The notes below the pieces were generated by a model. The model saw only the letters and a program-made list of their open reading frames with translations. It searched no databases and was not told the DNA's origin. The position numbers were made by a program, and so were the translations under genes. Of a stretch of DNA of 64,000 nucleotides, positions 32,861-44,240 are shown piece by piece. Origin of the DNA: Adiantum capillus-veneris (lineage: Eukaryota; Streptophyta; Polypodiopsida; Polypodiales; Pteridaceae); assembly GCA_014529385.2 (NCBI GenBank), contig CM043959.1, forward strand, positions 56,259,753 to 56,323,752, read 5' to 3'. Position 1 is the stretch's first letter, and the number at the start of each line of letters is the position of its first letter.

Positions 32861-33821
32861 GCTCACTTAATCCCAGTCAAGACAACCTTTACAGCTTCAG
32901 ATATTGCTCGTTTGTTTGTGAAGGAGGTATTCAGAATTCATGGTTTACCCAAGAGGATTGTCAGCGCGATCGTGATTCCAAGTTTACTTCAAAGTTTTGG
33001 GTATCATTGTTTCAAGCTATTGGAACCTAGTTATGTTTTAGTACTGCTTATCATCCTCAAACTGATGGCCAAACTGAAAGAGTTAATCAAGTAATTGAAG
33101 ACATCCTCAGAGCCTACTGCAATAGAGAACCTCGCAAGTGGATTCAATACCTACCCTTGGTAGAGTATGCATACAATTCCTCTACTCATAGAAGTATTGG
33201 AATGACACCTTTTAATGCTCTTTATGGTCAAGAATGTTTATCACCTCTTAACTTTTCTGACCCCACTATAAGGGTAGAAGCCTCAAAGAAAATGCTTGAA
33301 GAAATGGAAGCTCAAACCAAAGCTATTTGAAGGGATATTCAAGCGGCTCAAGATTAACAAAAGAAATATGTCGAATTAAAAGATCTGATCAGATTTTCAA
33401 AGAAGGTGACAAAGTTTTCTTACAAGCAAAGCCCAAAAAGAGCAATATGTCTCTCGGAAGGAATAAGAAGCTTAGTTACCGATATTGTGGACCTTACAAA
33501 ATAATCAAGGTTGTAAGTGATCAAGCTTATAGACTAAAACTCCCTTCTGATCTCAAAGTGCATGATGTATTTCATGTAAGTCTGTTAAAACCTTATGTAT
33601 ATAACCCTGACCATGTCCTTGATGATGAGCAAATCATTTTACCTGCTCAAGATGTTCTACAACTCCAACCTGATACTATCCTAGAAACTCGGGAGAGAAA
33701 GCTTAGGAATAGATCCATCAAAGAACATCTTATCTTATGGAAGGATTTCCCTATAGAAGATGCTACTTGGGAAGATGAGACATCCCTTCTTAAGGATTAC
33801 CCTTCACTGTTCTTGAGATGA
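32861..33821 (+). pseudogene. ChrB fragment: integrase core, GPY/F and chromodomain
   Basis: From AHLIPVKTTFTASDIARLFV the sequence matches the ChrC integrase (54,720 onward), not the ChrA partner. A small insertion shifts the frame at the second catalytic Asp (about 32,962). The HP-x-TDGQTE block and YNSS region follow in another phase. The C-terminal frame 33,327-33,821 has KLSYRYCGPYKIIKVVSDQA (GPY/F) and FHVSLLKPYV, then chromodomain-like LILWKDFPIEDATWEDETSL. A purine tract TTGGGGAGAT and an LTR follow directly. Confidence 0.8.
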
Positions 33822-34434
33822 GGGTATCTCAAATTCTAAGTTGGGGAGATTGTAAAGTCTTTACTTTTGAATTTCACACAAGTTCTATTACGCATTTGAT
33901 TTTTTTTTAACCATCACTCATTATTTAAGATATTCGAGTTCAAATTATGAATCGTAGGCTGAGAAAACCTAAAATTTAAAATTTACGCTACAAAATTTTG
34001 ACATGTTTAGCTATATGAATCACTAATTAACTTATTGTAAGACTTAGTCTGATTGTAGAATTTTCTTTTACTATTGTAAAGTTAATATAAGACTGTAAAG
34101 TTTAACTTAAAAATGTAAAGTAAATTATCATTAAGAAAATAAATAAAATAATTATAAAGACAAAAGAATACACAGGGATGACAAATGAAGGCACATGGAC
34201 TCACTTGGACTCACATAGGAGGGGACAAAGTGGAACACACTGTCACATGAAAAGGAGAGGCTAGTCTTGACTAATCTTAATGAGGGGGGGCTGTGTGGCC
34301 TTATCATTTGATGATAATGACAAATTGGTCAAGCTGATGGGTACCACAAGGGTACCAAAAATGCGGGTATGATTTTTGGAAGAAAAAAACAATATTTTTT
34401 TTGGAAAAAAAAAGTTGAACGTTTTCTTTTCTGC

Positions 34435-34441
34435 TATAAAT
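34435..34441 (+). promoter_or_regulatory. TATA box in ChrB LTR
   Basis: TATAAATAGAGC is placed in the LTR about 140 nt before the small ATG frame, with CACGAAGTG and pyrimidine-rich leader between. Probable U3/R boundary just downstream. Confidence 0.55.
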
Positions 34442-34578
34442 AGAGCATCCATGCTCACACTTTAAAACATAGAGATTGCCTCTATAGCGCTCACGAAGTG
34501 CTGCCACTTCTCTTACAGAGAAGACGTCCACAAACACTAAGAGAGCAAAAACTCTAGTGGATTAGTAAGTACAAAAAA

Positions 34579-34701
34579 ATGGCTCCAAAGCGTGCTCGAA
34601 CCCAAGGCGCTAATGATCATGAAGCTGGTACAAGTAACGGTGGAACTCCTACAGAACATGTTATGTCTCCACCAATCGGATCAATCGGAGCTATGGTATA
34701 G
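34579..34701 (+). CDS. Short MAPKR reading frame in ChrB LTR
   Basis: A 40-codon frame starts MAPKRARTQGANDHEAGTSN and stops at TAG at 34,699-34,701, immediately overlapping a donor-like AG/GTTAGT. ChrC has a counterpart starting MAPKRP at 57,838 at the same place in its LTR, which after a one-base phase change continues in a similarly polar, S/D/E-rich sequence. It could be an upstream ORF, or the first exon of gag joined by splicing. Not known to be expressed. Confidence 0.45.
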   Translation: MAPKRARTQGANDHEAGTSNGGTPTEHVMSPPIGSIGAMV

Positions 34702-35405
34702 GTTAGTATTGCAGTTTCAAGTTATGCATCATTGCATATGCAAGACCATAGAAATATATTAATTACCTTATGAAAAGAAAACACAGACCGAAACCACAAG
34801 GCTTAACCCCAAGAAACTCGGCATATGTTTGACAAGTAGGAAAGATTGTCTGGTCAAACTGGTTGCTATAGGAAAGAATGTTTGTCCAAAACCTTCGGTA
34901 GGGTTTCTCTCAAGTCTCTCTACTTATTAGCGCTGGTATTATGTGGCAGTGCCGAGGCGTGAGATGACGCCGCCCAGGATGGCACCGCTGATGCTGTGGT
35001 GGAGTACACCCAGATTAGCCCAGCTGGATACTGCAGTTTTGTTTTGCCGTGGCGTGAGGATGACGCCCAGATTGACACCGTTGTTGCTGTGGCGGGAGTA
35101 CGTCCAGATTAGCACAACGAGTACTTGTCGAGCCGTATGGGATGCTCATGAGGACAAGGGTTTTTATAAATAATGTATATACCAATCGGACATAATAGCA
35201 CCAGTAGAGATTCTTAAGTGAACCTAATCCAAGGATTGTTGGCTTGAAATTAGACAGCTTCTTGTTTGACTATTGTTTGTAATCCTATTTGAAGGGTTGT
35301 TTTAATGAACCAGTATCATAAATAAAGTAAATAAAAATATATGTTTAAACAGTGTGGTAGTAATTAGATAACAAAAGAAGAGTGAGTGTGGTGTGGAAAG
35401 TGGGA

Positions 35406-35459
35406 GAATGATACCCCGACGGTATCATTCTATGGACGGGTGGACCCGATGAGTCGGGT
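35406..35459 (+). other. Double hairpin in ChrB LTR
   Basis: Stem 1: GAATGATACC (35,406) with GGTATCATTC (ends 35,430), loop CCGAC. Stem 2: ACCCGA/TCGGGT around loop TGAG (35,444-35,459). ChrC has hairpins at the same place (58,749-58,797) with different stem bases but the same intervening ATGGAC-GGTGGACC. Confidence 0.6.
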
Positions 35460-35718
35460 AACTTTCCAACGCTAGAAATTGTTTTTTTTTAAGTCATAAA
35501 TCTTAAAAGAGACAAACCTTGGCGGCTGTGCTTCTGAAACATGGGAAAAAAAGCGCACAGGTTGGTCACTCTAAGATTTATACTTTTAGGTATAATTGAT
35601 TATAGATAGTTTTTAGATAGGGTTATAGTGGTCATGCTCCGCCATAGCGAGATAGGACCAATCCTTCACTAACGGTTCATGCCCGTGGCTACGTAGTACG
35701 TTGGTTTTTCTTTTTCAG

Positions 35719-36710
35719 GATTGGAGACCTATCAAAGGTACTCCGCTCCTCTCAAAAAAGGGAAGGGACCTCACATCCTTATCGAGTCTCACAAGCTCAA
35801 CAAGAGGAGATCATGAGGCAAGTACAGGAATTGGTAGACAAAGGGATGGTGAGGCCTAGTTCCTCTCCCTTTTGTTCTCCAGTCCTTTTAGTGCAAAAGA
35901 AAAATGGTACATACCGTATGTGTGTGGACTATCGAGCACTAAACCATATCACTATCAAAAATAGATTTCTCGTGCCTCGGGTAGAAGATCTGTTTGATAA
36001 GCTACAAGGCTCTACCTACTTCAGTAGGATTGACCTTAAGAGTGTCTATCATCAAATAAGGATAGTGAATGAAGATATCCTAAAGACCGCGTTTCACACA
36101 ACATTTGGTCTTTATGAATATCTAGTCATCCCTTTTGGCTTGACTAATGCACCAGCTACGTTCAATCGTCTGATGGAGAAACTTTTTAGACCTTATCGCA
36201 AATTCACTGGAGTTTTCTTTGATGATATCATCATCTACTCCAAGTCTTTGGAGGAACATAAGCAACATCTCCAAGTGATTTTTCAAGCATTGAGGGAGAA
36301 CAAGCTTTTTCTCAACCAAAAGAAAAGTAAATTCTTCCTTCAAGAGATTCAATACCTAGGTCATATTATCTCTCATGATGATATCCGTATGGATCCATCA
36401 AAGTTAGAGGTACAAAATCATGGCCTAACCCAAGAAATCTACATGAGCTAAGAAGCTTTATTGGTATATGCGCATACTATAGACGCTTCATAGCAAAATT
36501 CTCTCAAGTAGCAGGACCACTACACGACTTAACTAAGAAGAACGTTAAGTTTGTATGGACTGCTAAGGAGCAAAATGCTTTTGAAAAGCTCAAAGAGAAG
36601 CTTACTTCCCAACCAATCCTCGTGCTTCCGGATCTCTCAAAGCCATTTGAGGTCGACAATGTGATGCTTGTGGTGATTGCCTTGGAGCAGTTTTGCTTCA
36701 AGAAGGGCAT
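35719..36710 (+). pseudogene. ChrA reverse transcriptase
   Basis: Coding resumes just after the ChrB LTR end. The RT has EEIMRQVQELVDKGMVRPSS, CVDYRALNHITIKNRF, FSRIDLKSVYHQIRI, FGLTNAPATFNRLMEKLFRP and the catalytic FFDDIIIYSK (YxDD as F-F-D-D). A frameshift near 36,415 leads to LHELRSFIGICAYYRRFIAK and the connection; another near 36,665 leads into RNase H. This is a plant chromovirus RT, belonging with the gag-protease at 31,274-32,860. Confidence 0.85.
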
Positions 36711-38495
36711 GCCATAGCATATGAGAGTCGAAGGCTCAATACTGATGAACGAGTCTTGGGCATTTATGAGAAAGATCTTTTAGCTGTTTTACATGCCCTA
36801 GACACATGGAAGCACTACCTATTGGGGACTCCATTTATCCTACGAACCGACCACCAAAGTCTCAAGTATTTCATGACGCAAACCAAGCTTTCCAACAAAC
36901 AAATGAGGTGGGCAAATTTTCTTTCGCAATTTAATTTCCATATTTCTCACATAGCTGGTAAGCACAATCAAGTGGCCGATGCACTTTCACGACGACCAAA
37001 AGTTAATGCGGTGTCTATAGCTACTCACAATGATCTATCCTCTATGATAGATGAGTATGCTATTGACCCTGATTTTAGAGACATAATGTCAGCCCTTGCT
37101 TTGGGGAAGAAAGAGAAACCATTCACCTTGCAGGATGGTTATCTTCTCCATAGCAATAGGCTATGTGTTACCCATTCCCTTCGTGAGAAAGTTATGTATG
37201 AATCCCATGCTCCTCCATATGCGGGGCATAGAGGTATTCAACCTACTCTCCGAGGAGTAGAGACGTACTTCTATTGGCCTACCATGAAAGTGGACATACA
37301 AGAGTATGTTTCAAAATGTGTAGTATGCCAAAAGACCAAGTATGATAGAGGGAATCAACCTGGATTACTCCATCCGTTGCCTATCCCAAATTCACCATGG
37401 GAGAGTATATCCATAGATTTCATCTTTGGATTACCCAAGTCTATCCATGGGAATACACGAATATGGACAATAGTCGACATGTTTAGCAATCAAGCACATT
37501 TTATTCCTGTCAAAAAGACTATTAAGGCACATCAAATGGAAACTCTCTTCATATCTCATATTTTCAAGCACCATGGATTACCCACATCCATGGTGTCAAA
37601 TAGAGATCCTAGAATGACCAGTAATTTCTGGAAAGGTCTCTTCGAAAATCTAGGAACAAGATTGAATTTCTCTTCAGCCTATCACCCACAAACGGATGGC
37701 CAAAGTGAGATAGCCAATCTTACGATACTCGGTCTACTCAAGACTTATGTTACCAAAGTAGATCAATTCTCACAATGGGAAAAGTACCTACCTCTTGTAG
37801 AGTATGCCTACAATAATATTGTACATACTTCTACGGGAAAAGCACCTTTTGAGATCATTGAGGGAAGACCTAAAAGTCCCTTGCTACTCAAAGTACATGG
37901 GAAGATCTTCGCCGTCGATGAGTATAGCCGTGACCTACAAGAATCTTTTCAAAAGATTAAGGAGGCTATATCCATCTCTCAACAAAGGCAGAAAGTTGCT
38001 GCTGATAAGCACAGAAGAGCCTTAATGTTCAAAGAAAATGATTGGGTCTTACTCAAGTTTCCTAAGGCTCGATTAAGGCAAACGACGGGCAAAAATCCTA
38101 CGGGCCATCAAAAGTATTATGCTAAACTAGCAAAAAGATACTATGGTCCTTTCCAAATCTTAAAGCCCATCAATGAGACGGCTTATCAACTCAAGTTTCC
38201 CAACCATTGGCTCATACACAATGCCTTTCATGTAAGCCTACTTAAGCCCTACAAAGGAGATCCACCAACTGAACCAATTATTGAAGACCCTCCCGAAGTT
38301 GAAGACCAAGAAGAGGTGCTACAATCCGAAGCTATCCTTCGGCATGAAGACAAGGTAGTACGACATGGTAAGATTATCCGACGGTATCTTATTAAGTTCA
38401 AAAATTATCCTTTTGAAGATGCTAGATGGATGCAAGGAATACAACTTAAGGATAATATGAACCTTGTCAATGCTTACAATGCCACATTAGAGTAA
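36693..38495 (+). pseudogene. ChrA RNase H, integrase and chromodomain
   Basis: A 600-codon open frame. RNase H: GIYEKDLLAVLHALDTWKHY, TDHQSLKYFM, ADALSRRPK. Integrase: HHCC finger (YAGHRGIQPTLRG...CVVCQKTK), core with SIDFIFGLPK (first D), MVSNRDPRMTSNFW where the second catalytic D is N, and DGQSEIANL (E kept). Then GPF-like RYYGPFQILKPINETAYQLK, FHVSLLKPYKG and a chromodomain (KIIRRYLIKFKNYPFEDARW). Long and open, but the D-to-N change would inactivate strand transfer. Confidence 0.88.
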
Positions 38496-38523
38496 GCAAA
38501 TGTACAAATTTCTTTTAAATGAC

Positions 38524-38750
38524 TCATGTTTTTGTCTTATAAGACTAGTCCTCTTTTTAATTGTGCACAAATTTAACAAGTATGCATGCTTAGAATCATG
38601 TTTTTGTCTTATAAGACTAGTCCTCTTTTTAATTGTGCACAAATTTAACAAGTATGCATGCTTAGAATCATGTTTTTGTCTTATAAGACTAGTCCTCTTT
38701 TTAATTGTGCACAAATTTAACTAGTATGCATTCTTAGAATCATGTTTGTG
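38524..38750 (+). repeat. Three 72-73-bp tandem repeats after ChrA pol
   Basis: CATGTTTTTGTCTTATAAGA starts at 38,524, 38,597 and 38,669, with a short fourth start at about 38,742. The first copy overlaps just downstream of the pol stop. Each unit contains TCTTATAAGA, a 10-bp palindrome. Confidence 0.9.
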
Positions 38751-40640
38751 ATGACAACGTCTCTCAAACACCAAGTAGAATTTGTCACTCTACTTTGGGA
38801 GAATGAAATGGACTAAAGAGCAGACATGCTTGCGGCAGCTATGTCTCCCAAGCACCAAATGGATTATTCATCCATCTTGTAAAGATGTCGTAGGGTAAAA
38901 AGGGATCCTCTACCCGCTAAGTAAAATTGACTAATGACTAAGGCTTTACCTCTTCTACCTCATAGTCGAGGACCACTATGATTTCAAGAGAGAGGTAGTG
39001 TCATAAAATCTAATATCTAATGTCTAACCAACCCAAATGATTTTCTCATATTAAATTGATCACTTAATCTCGGAGAATAAACGGAAACAAGTGTTAAGAT
39101 ATAGACATGTGCTTATAGATCTATCTCAACACAGGGCCAATGGTAAAGGGGCCCAAATGAGAGATGGTCTATCACAGAGCAAGGCTAACCAATGGAGCAT
39201 AAGACCTTAGGGTTAGCTTCATTGAAGACCTCCAATAATGTGTGTAAAAGTCCTTTGACCTTAGGTAAGCTAGGGCTGAGCTTGAGGCGCGGGAACCCGA
39301 CCCAGCTTGAGATGCTTGTCCTGCTTGTCATGCTTGTCATGCTGATGACTAAGGTGCTTGATGATTGAGGTGCTTAATGATTGAGATGCTTGAGGTGCTT
39401 CACATGCTTGAGATGCTAGGGTTGCACTTGAGGTGAGAACCCAGCCCAAGCTTAAAGTGCTTAAGAGCCAAGCTTGTGGTGGGAACTGGGCCTATGCATG
39501 AGGGGCTTGAGGTGTCAAAAAGTCAAAGATTCAATCCCTACAAGGAGGGGGTGATCCCTACATGAGGGGGGATGAGAGAGAACACCCACACACTCACACA
39601 AGGCATGCATGGTACAAAGAAATCAAAAGGGACACTTGTCAAGTTCCTCCTCATGTTGCCGTCATGGTGTGCCTGAAGCCTATTGGTTGGCCACCAAAGG
39701 GGTCCAATAATAAATTAGGAGATTTAATTAATTGATTTAGCATTTATCTAGCCTCTCTCTCAAAGGGGAAAGGGGGACACTTTTCTCAAGGCTACCCTTG
39801 CTGCTTGTAAAGCCTCCTGCTTATGATTGGCTAGGCCTGGAGGGGTCCAATGAGCTTCAAGCATGAGCTACAATGGGGGGTCGACCCAAGCAAGCTAGGG
39901 GGTTGCTTAGGGGGTATACTCACCCACACACACTCACAAACACTCTCATTGTGTGCTATTCAAAGTGCAAGAGCTCCCTCTCCTTCTCCAAGCAAGTAGA
40001 GGTTGAGAGCCTACACCAACACTCTTGGCTATGGAGTGCAAATCCAACCAAGAGCCATGCTTCAATGATTAAGCTTGCCATCTCCTTATTCTTCATTACT
40101 ATGCTATTATGTATGCTATCAACAAGAGTTATGATAAGTGAGGAATTAATTCTTTCACCTGTGAAATGTTTCTTCTTCCTCTTCCCTACCCTCATTCCCT
40201 GCTAGCTCTCTCCACCTTCAAAGGTGTCATCTTCATTGCATCACCTAGGTCACAAGGAACACAAAGATTGTATTGTAACAAGTCTCTCTTAATGGGAGAA
40301 ATCATAATACAAATGCCTATTGGAGGGTGGACCGGCTCCACATAATCCCGTTCTCAATTGTTGTCATGTTCTCTAAATTCTCTCTCTTGCAAAAGTATTG
40401 TTCATGCTAAGTTAACTAATTGCTATGATTATGTTGCTATCTTCAACTATGTTCACCCGCTATGCTCACAAAGTCATTTCTCAAAAGTACTCTCATTAAT
40501 TTCCGCTACTCTCAAGTTAAATAGGCCAATTCCATTACATTTCCACAAGTCGCCCTTGGAGAAGAGAGCTCTCGACCTTCTTCGCACGTGATTTCTGGAG
40601 TCCACAGTCGCCCATTTTACAGCATCGTCTCACACAAGAC
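38751..40640 (+). repeat. Probable ChrA 3' UTR and LTR
   Basis: No gene. A purine-rich stretch AGAGAGAGGTAG precedes TGTCATAAAATCTA at about 38,999, a plausible LTR start. 39,290-39,500 is a degenerate minisatellite built on TGCTTGAGG/TGCTTGATGATTGAGG. No second LTR copy exists in the window, so the limits are provisional. Confidence 0.4.
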
Positions 40641-40880
40641 ATGGGGGCTAAATTCTAAGTTTATCAATGATCAATTATATATGGCTGGTAGCAAGTCTAG
40701 GCTCAAGAAAAAAACCCTAGAAATCGAGTAGTGCACGAAGTCCTATGACCCAAAATTGACCATAGCGGCCTGTCAACTCAACCAAATTGGACGAGACTTC
40801 AATCGTAGCATGCTCCTATATAATAGAACACTTCCATATCACCAGATGACCATTTGGCGGGGGTCTAGGGGGATCCCAAA
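40641..40880 (+). other. Spacer before gag-only element
   Basis: Mostly unassigned. TTTGGCGGGGGTCTAGGGGG at about 40,854-40,873 resembles the start of a gypsy primer site region and lies just before the first coding signal of the next element. Confidence 0.3.
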
Positions 40881-40884
40881 CTAT

Positions 40885-42499
40885 TCATCAAGGAGAGTTG
40901 GATGACATGATGAATATGATTTTAGATTTACAAAGACAGATCAAAGAGCTGAAGGATGAGGCCGAATAATACCAGCTTGCAAAAAAGAAGCAGCAGAAAG
41001 AAATGGAGGAACTGGGAGAACTTTGAACCAAGTTATTCGATGCCTGTAAGACCAAAGATCAACAGTTGAGAGAGGTAACAAATGAACTCCTAACCACCAC
41101 TTTGTCAGTACAAAAGATCCAAGTGCAACTCGATGTAGCGAACGCTTCTCTGCAGTACTCTGAGCAAAGGATTAGTGATCAGGCAACATTTTTAAGACAG
41201 ATAAGGAAAAATCCTGTTGTCGCTTGCATAAAAGGTATAGATGAAGTCTATAAGACTTTGGATCTCGAGCTAGAGCAATCACAAAGAAGATACCTTGCAC
41301 TGATGCGGGTACAACGAGAAGATCAACTGCTCAAGGAGATAACAGAGCTAAAAAGAGTCAATCAGCTACTGAGAGAGGGACAACCAACAACACAATAAGA
41401 AGCAGGTACCTCTGAACAACCAATTGTTGACATTACCTTAGTCTCTTTTGCTGAGATGGAAACACGGCCAGCAGAAGAGCCAGGAGGAGAAGAAGATTTT
41501 CAATACCCCTCATTGAAGTTGAGCAAGTGCCCATGGTCCAGCTATCTAAAGATGAGGAAGATGCACTCAAAGAGCAGGTTTCCCAGGAGGCAGATGTCGA
41601 ATGGAAAGCAATGATGGATTGGGAGTTGAGAGTTCTCCACTCATTCAATGTAACTCAACCCACTCCCAACCAAATCAATGCACAGTGGCATTAGCAATCA
41701 TTTCCATACCCCTTGATCAAAGTGAAGCTATTACATGTAAAATAAATAATATACAAATATATGCAGACAGAAGGCTCAGAGGATGTCCACCCCAAGTGGA
41801 GAAAGAGCTGGTTGAACAAGAATCCAAGATATCTAATTTTGTTCACAAGAGCACCTGCAGCACTATAGAAAGACCCAACGTTTTGTCTTGGACCACGGGT
41901 AAGGACATGGCAAGCATTTAAAGAACTGAAAAAGAAGAGTCCGACATGGATGAACTACCCATGATTGCCATCTCCAGAGCAAGGACCGACAACAGAGGAA
42001 TACATGGTGAAAACCCGAACGGGTGCCATGACTTTCTTCAAGAGCCTCCCTGACCTCTCATGTGCCATGTTATATAACATTTGTAGAATGCTTCTTACAT
42101 GTATTCAAGATTATCATGAGCTAGAGTAGGTGGAAGCACCATGGATGTCTTTCCTCAAAGGCAATAAGGGTCTCTGCTATGACTTAAGTGGCCAGCCTTC
42201 CGAAGAAGTCCTTTACGGCTTCTACACCCGATGCATGTTTTTGCTCTCAAGAAATATAATGGCATTTGAGGAAGCATTCTATAGGTTTCTTCACTTGGCG
42301 AATGAAGATATTTGGGCCAGTGATAAGCAACGTCACATTTAGATTTGTTGGCTATTCAACCATTGAGCTTAAATACAAAGTCACCATGCAGTTCTTGCAG
42401 GTTCCTGACAAAGAGAGAAGAATCAAATATGAGAAAGCATTACACGCGCTTAAAGACTGCCTCGCTAGCCGTCAACCCGAAGACTACTTCAGTCCATGA
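40885..42499 (+). pseudogene. Gag-like coiled-coil protein of a non-autonomous LTR element
   Basis: Broken frame in order: helical MILDLQRQIKELKDEAE (two stops), KKQQKEMEELGEL, then 41,066-41,398 open for 110 codons, a heptad-rich coiled coil (DVANASLQYSEQRI, LKEITELKRVNQLLRE). After several frame changes an alpha-helical domain follows (YDLSGQPSEEVLYGFYTRCM, SRNIMAFEEAFYRFLHLANE, YEKALHALKDCLASRQPEDY) ending at 42,499. No protease, RT or integrase. A PPT and LTR follow at once, so I interpret it as the only protein of the element. Confidence 0.5.
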
Positions 42500-42524
42500 A
42501 GTTGTGTCACGGGACAACACAGTC

Positions 42525-42537
42525 GAGGAGGGGGGAA
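42525..42537 (+). promoter_or_regulatory. Polypurine tract
   Basis: GAGGAGGGGGGAA immediately precedes the LTR start TGTTAGCAG. Confidence 0.7.
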
Positions 42538-42900
42538 TGTTAGCAGAAATCTAACTCGGATAACATTTTTTGGAGCTTCTATTGTAAAAACACTTATTAT
42601 TTTGATGAATTGGGATTATTGTAACTCCTACTTTCCAGATAAACAGTGTAATTGATGATCCAGAGCTACAAGCTTCCAGACTGTATCAACTTGTCTTTAG
42701 TTAGAGCTCCCAGATTATTATCTTTGACCACAAAAACCTTGGCTAAGGTATAAAAGCAAAATTTTGTAATTTTTTGATAAGTTTTTGGATAATAGAAACA
42801 CAGTGTGAGCCTAACAGCGCTCACTTCTCTCCTTCTCGCGCTTCCTACTCCCTTCTCGGTTGTCACATTGCAGTGTCGTCTATTGCATTGCAACCGCAGG
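42538..42900 (+). repeat. 3' LTR of the gag-only element
   Basis: It starts TGTTAGCAGAAATCTAACT, has a TATA box (TATAAAAG) at 42,749-42,756 and a pyrimidine-rich downstream part, ending near ATTGCAACCGCAG. No 5' copy is present, so the end is approximate. Confidence 0.55.
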
Positions 42901-43540
42901 TAAGAGCTCTATGCATTGCCGTTAACATTTCAGGGTAATCCGTAGCTTTTGGCATCGCCGACCCGTGGCCTAATTTCATCATAAGTAGGAATTTAAGCTT
43001 CAAAATTATAAAATAAGTATAGGCGGGGTATTGGGGCATCATTGCTAAGCATTTAGATGCATTCTGGGTCGAAATGACTAGGTCAAAAACTCACTGCTAT
43101 TAATAATTGTGATTTTTGCACTTAACCTAAAGTAAGATCTGAGACCATAATCATGTGTGCTTAGGTCTTATAAACATGTCCTAGAAGTTTTGTAATGTTT
43201 GGATGTCGGTTGATGCTGTAATGGTTGTGATTTGTTTGCCGATTAGCGACTAGCTTTTGGTGATTTATGTCATTTGAGTGTAGCTTGAGATAGATGCGAG
43301 TTGTTTGTTGTTTCCCAAGAATTGGCATCCACTTATAGCCTCTATGCACTAGTCAAGTCAGCTTCATCCCATGGATTGACAATTATATTCGTGGTTCTCA
43401 CTATGTCTGCAAAATAAGATAGGAGTGAGGTTAGACACCCATCCCACAGTTTGGTATGGTATGTGATTGAGATTGTACTTGAGGTTTTTCTCAGTTTATA
43501 GGAGAGGTTCTGCCAGATTTTTCCCAGATTTGGTTCTTAG
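42901..43540 (+). other. Spacer before CopA
   Basis: About 640 bp with no recognised gene. GCAGGTAAGAGC...TTTCAGGG at 42,897-42,936 would make a very short intron-like interval, probably chance. Confidence 0.3.
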
Positions 43541-44240
43541 CAATTCACTTATGGTTGCAGATGTGTGTGAGAGTGTAGATTCCACTACGGTGTCTTTTGA
43601 GAGACAATGGTCTCGTTCTGGCCGATACTTACGTTGTTGGCATTGTGGTCACACAGAGGACATTAGGAATCGTTGTTTCCTACGCATGAGACATCAATGG
43701 AGATGTATGCAAGATGCAGATACAACTTCGACACATGTTAGAGAGGCAGTTCCAATGGCAATCTATGCCAGTGACAGTGATATCACGCTTGCCTCCAGTG
43801 TACCTCTTGCAAATTTGTCTATGGTTAGCACACTTTCTCCATAGTTGTTATTAGATAGCAATGCTACTTTCCACCTCACACCATGTCGTAAGTGGGTCAT
43901 CATATTTTCTAGTGGGAGACTTGGTTGTGTGCACTTAGCCGATGGTTCGGTGTTTGACATAGAGGGTGTAGGAGACGTTTGTTTGTCATTTCCTAGTGGT
44001 GCGGCGTCATACACGATACGGGATGTGCACTATATTCCTCAGCTGAAACATAGCTTGGTCTCAAGAGACAGTTAGCAGACTTTGATTGTCAGATACTCCT
44101 TAGAGAGCAATCTTTCCAGATGCATTGCGGCTCATTAGTGACTGCCAAAGGAGCCCGCAATGGCTTAATATATCCTATACATGTGTCTGAGGTTCAAGAT
44201 GATGTAGTTGTAAAGAATGAGGATGCAAGAGAGCTACACA
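43541..44240 (+). pseudogene. CopA Ty1/copia gag end and protease
   Basis: A zinc knuckle CWHCGHTEDIRNRC lies in the frame 43,467-43,844. After a stop at 43,842 the protease/pre-integrase region reads LLDSNATFHLTPCRKW (usual D-S-G-A is D-S-N-A), GCVHLADGSVFDIEGVGDVC and RDVHYIPQLKHSLVS, characteristic of copia elements. Pre-integrase FQMHCGSLVTAKGARNGLIY follows after another stop. Confidence 0.75.

Larger units (their letters stand above)
33851..35717 (+). repeat. ChrB LTR of about 1.87 kb
   Basis: It starts TGTAAAGTCTTTAC just after the purine tract and probably ends at TTTTTCA, where ChrA coding resumes. The start matches ChrC 55,710. A TATA box (TATAAAT) lies at 34,435-34,441; short CT/CA-rich leader follows, then an ATG at 34,579. 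A 95-bp degenerate tandem repeat lies at 34,951-35,140. Blocks at 35,345-35,475 align with ChrC 58,685-58,810. Confidence 0.65.

Noticed and set aside
35436..35475. CGATGAGTC in the ChrB LTR looked like a hammerhead ribozyme core (as in plant retrozymes)
   Set aside because: There is no room for stem II between CGATGAG and the next A-rich stretch, no GAAA and no suitable cleavage triplet stem; a simple hairpin explains it.
38487..38724. Frames with internal repeats on both strands after ChrA pol
   Set aside because: They arise because the 72-bp tandem unit is divisible by three; no start context or homology.
42897..42936. Intron-like GGTAAGAG...TTTCAG after the gag-only LTR
   Set aside because: At about 40 nt it is too short for a plant intron and nothing coding flanks it.
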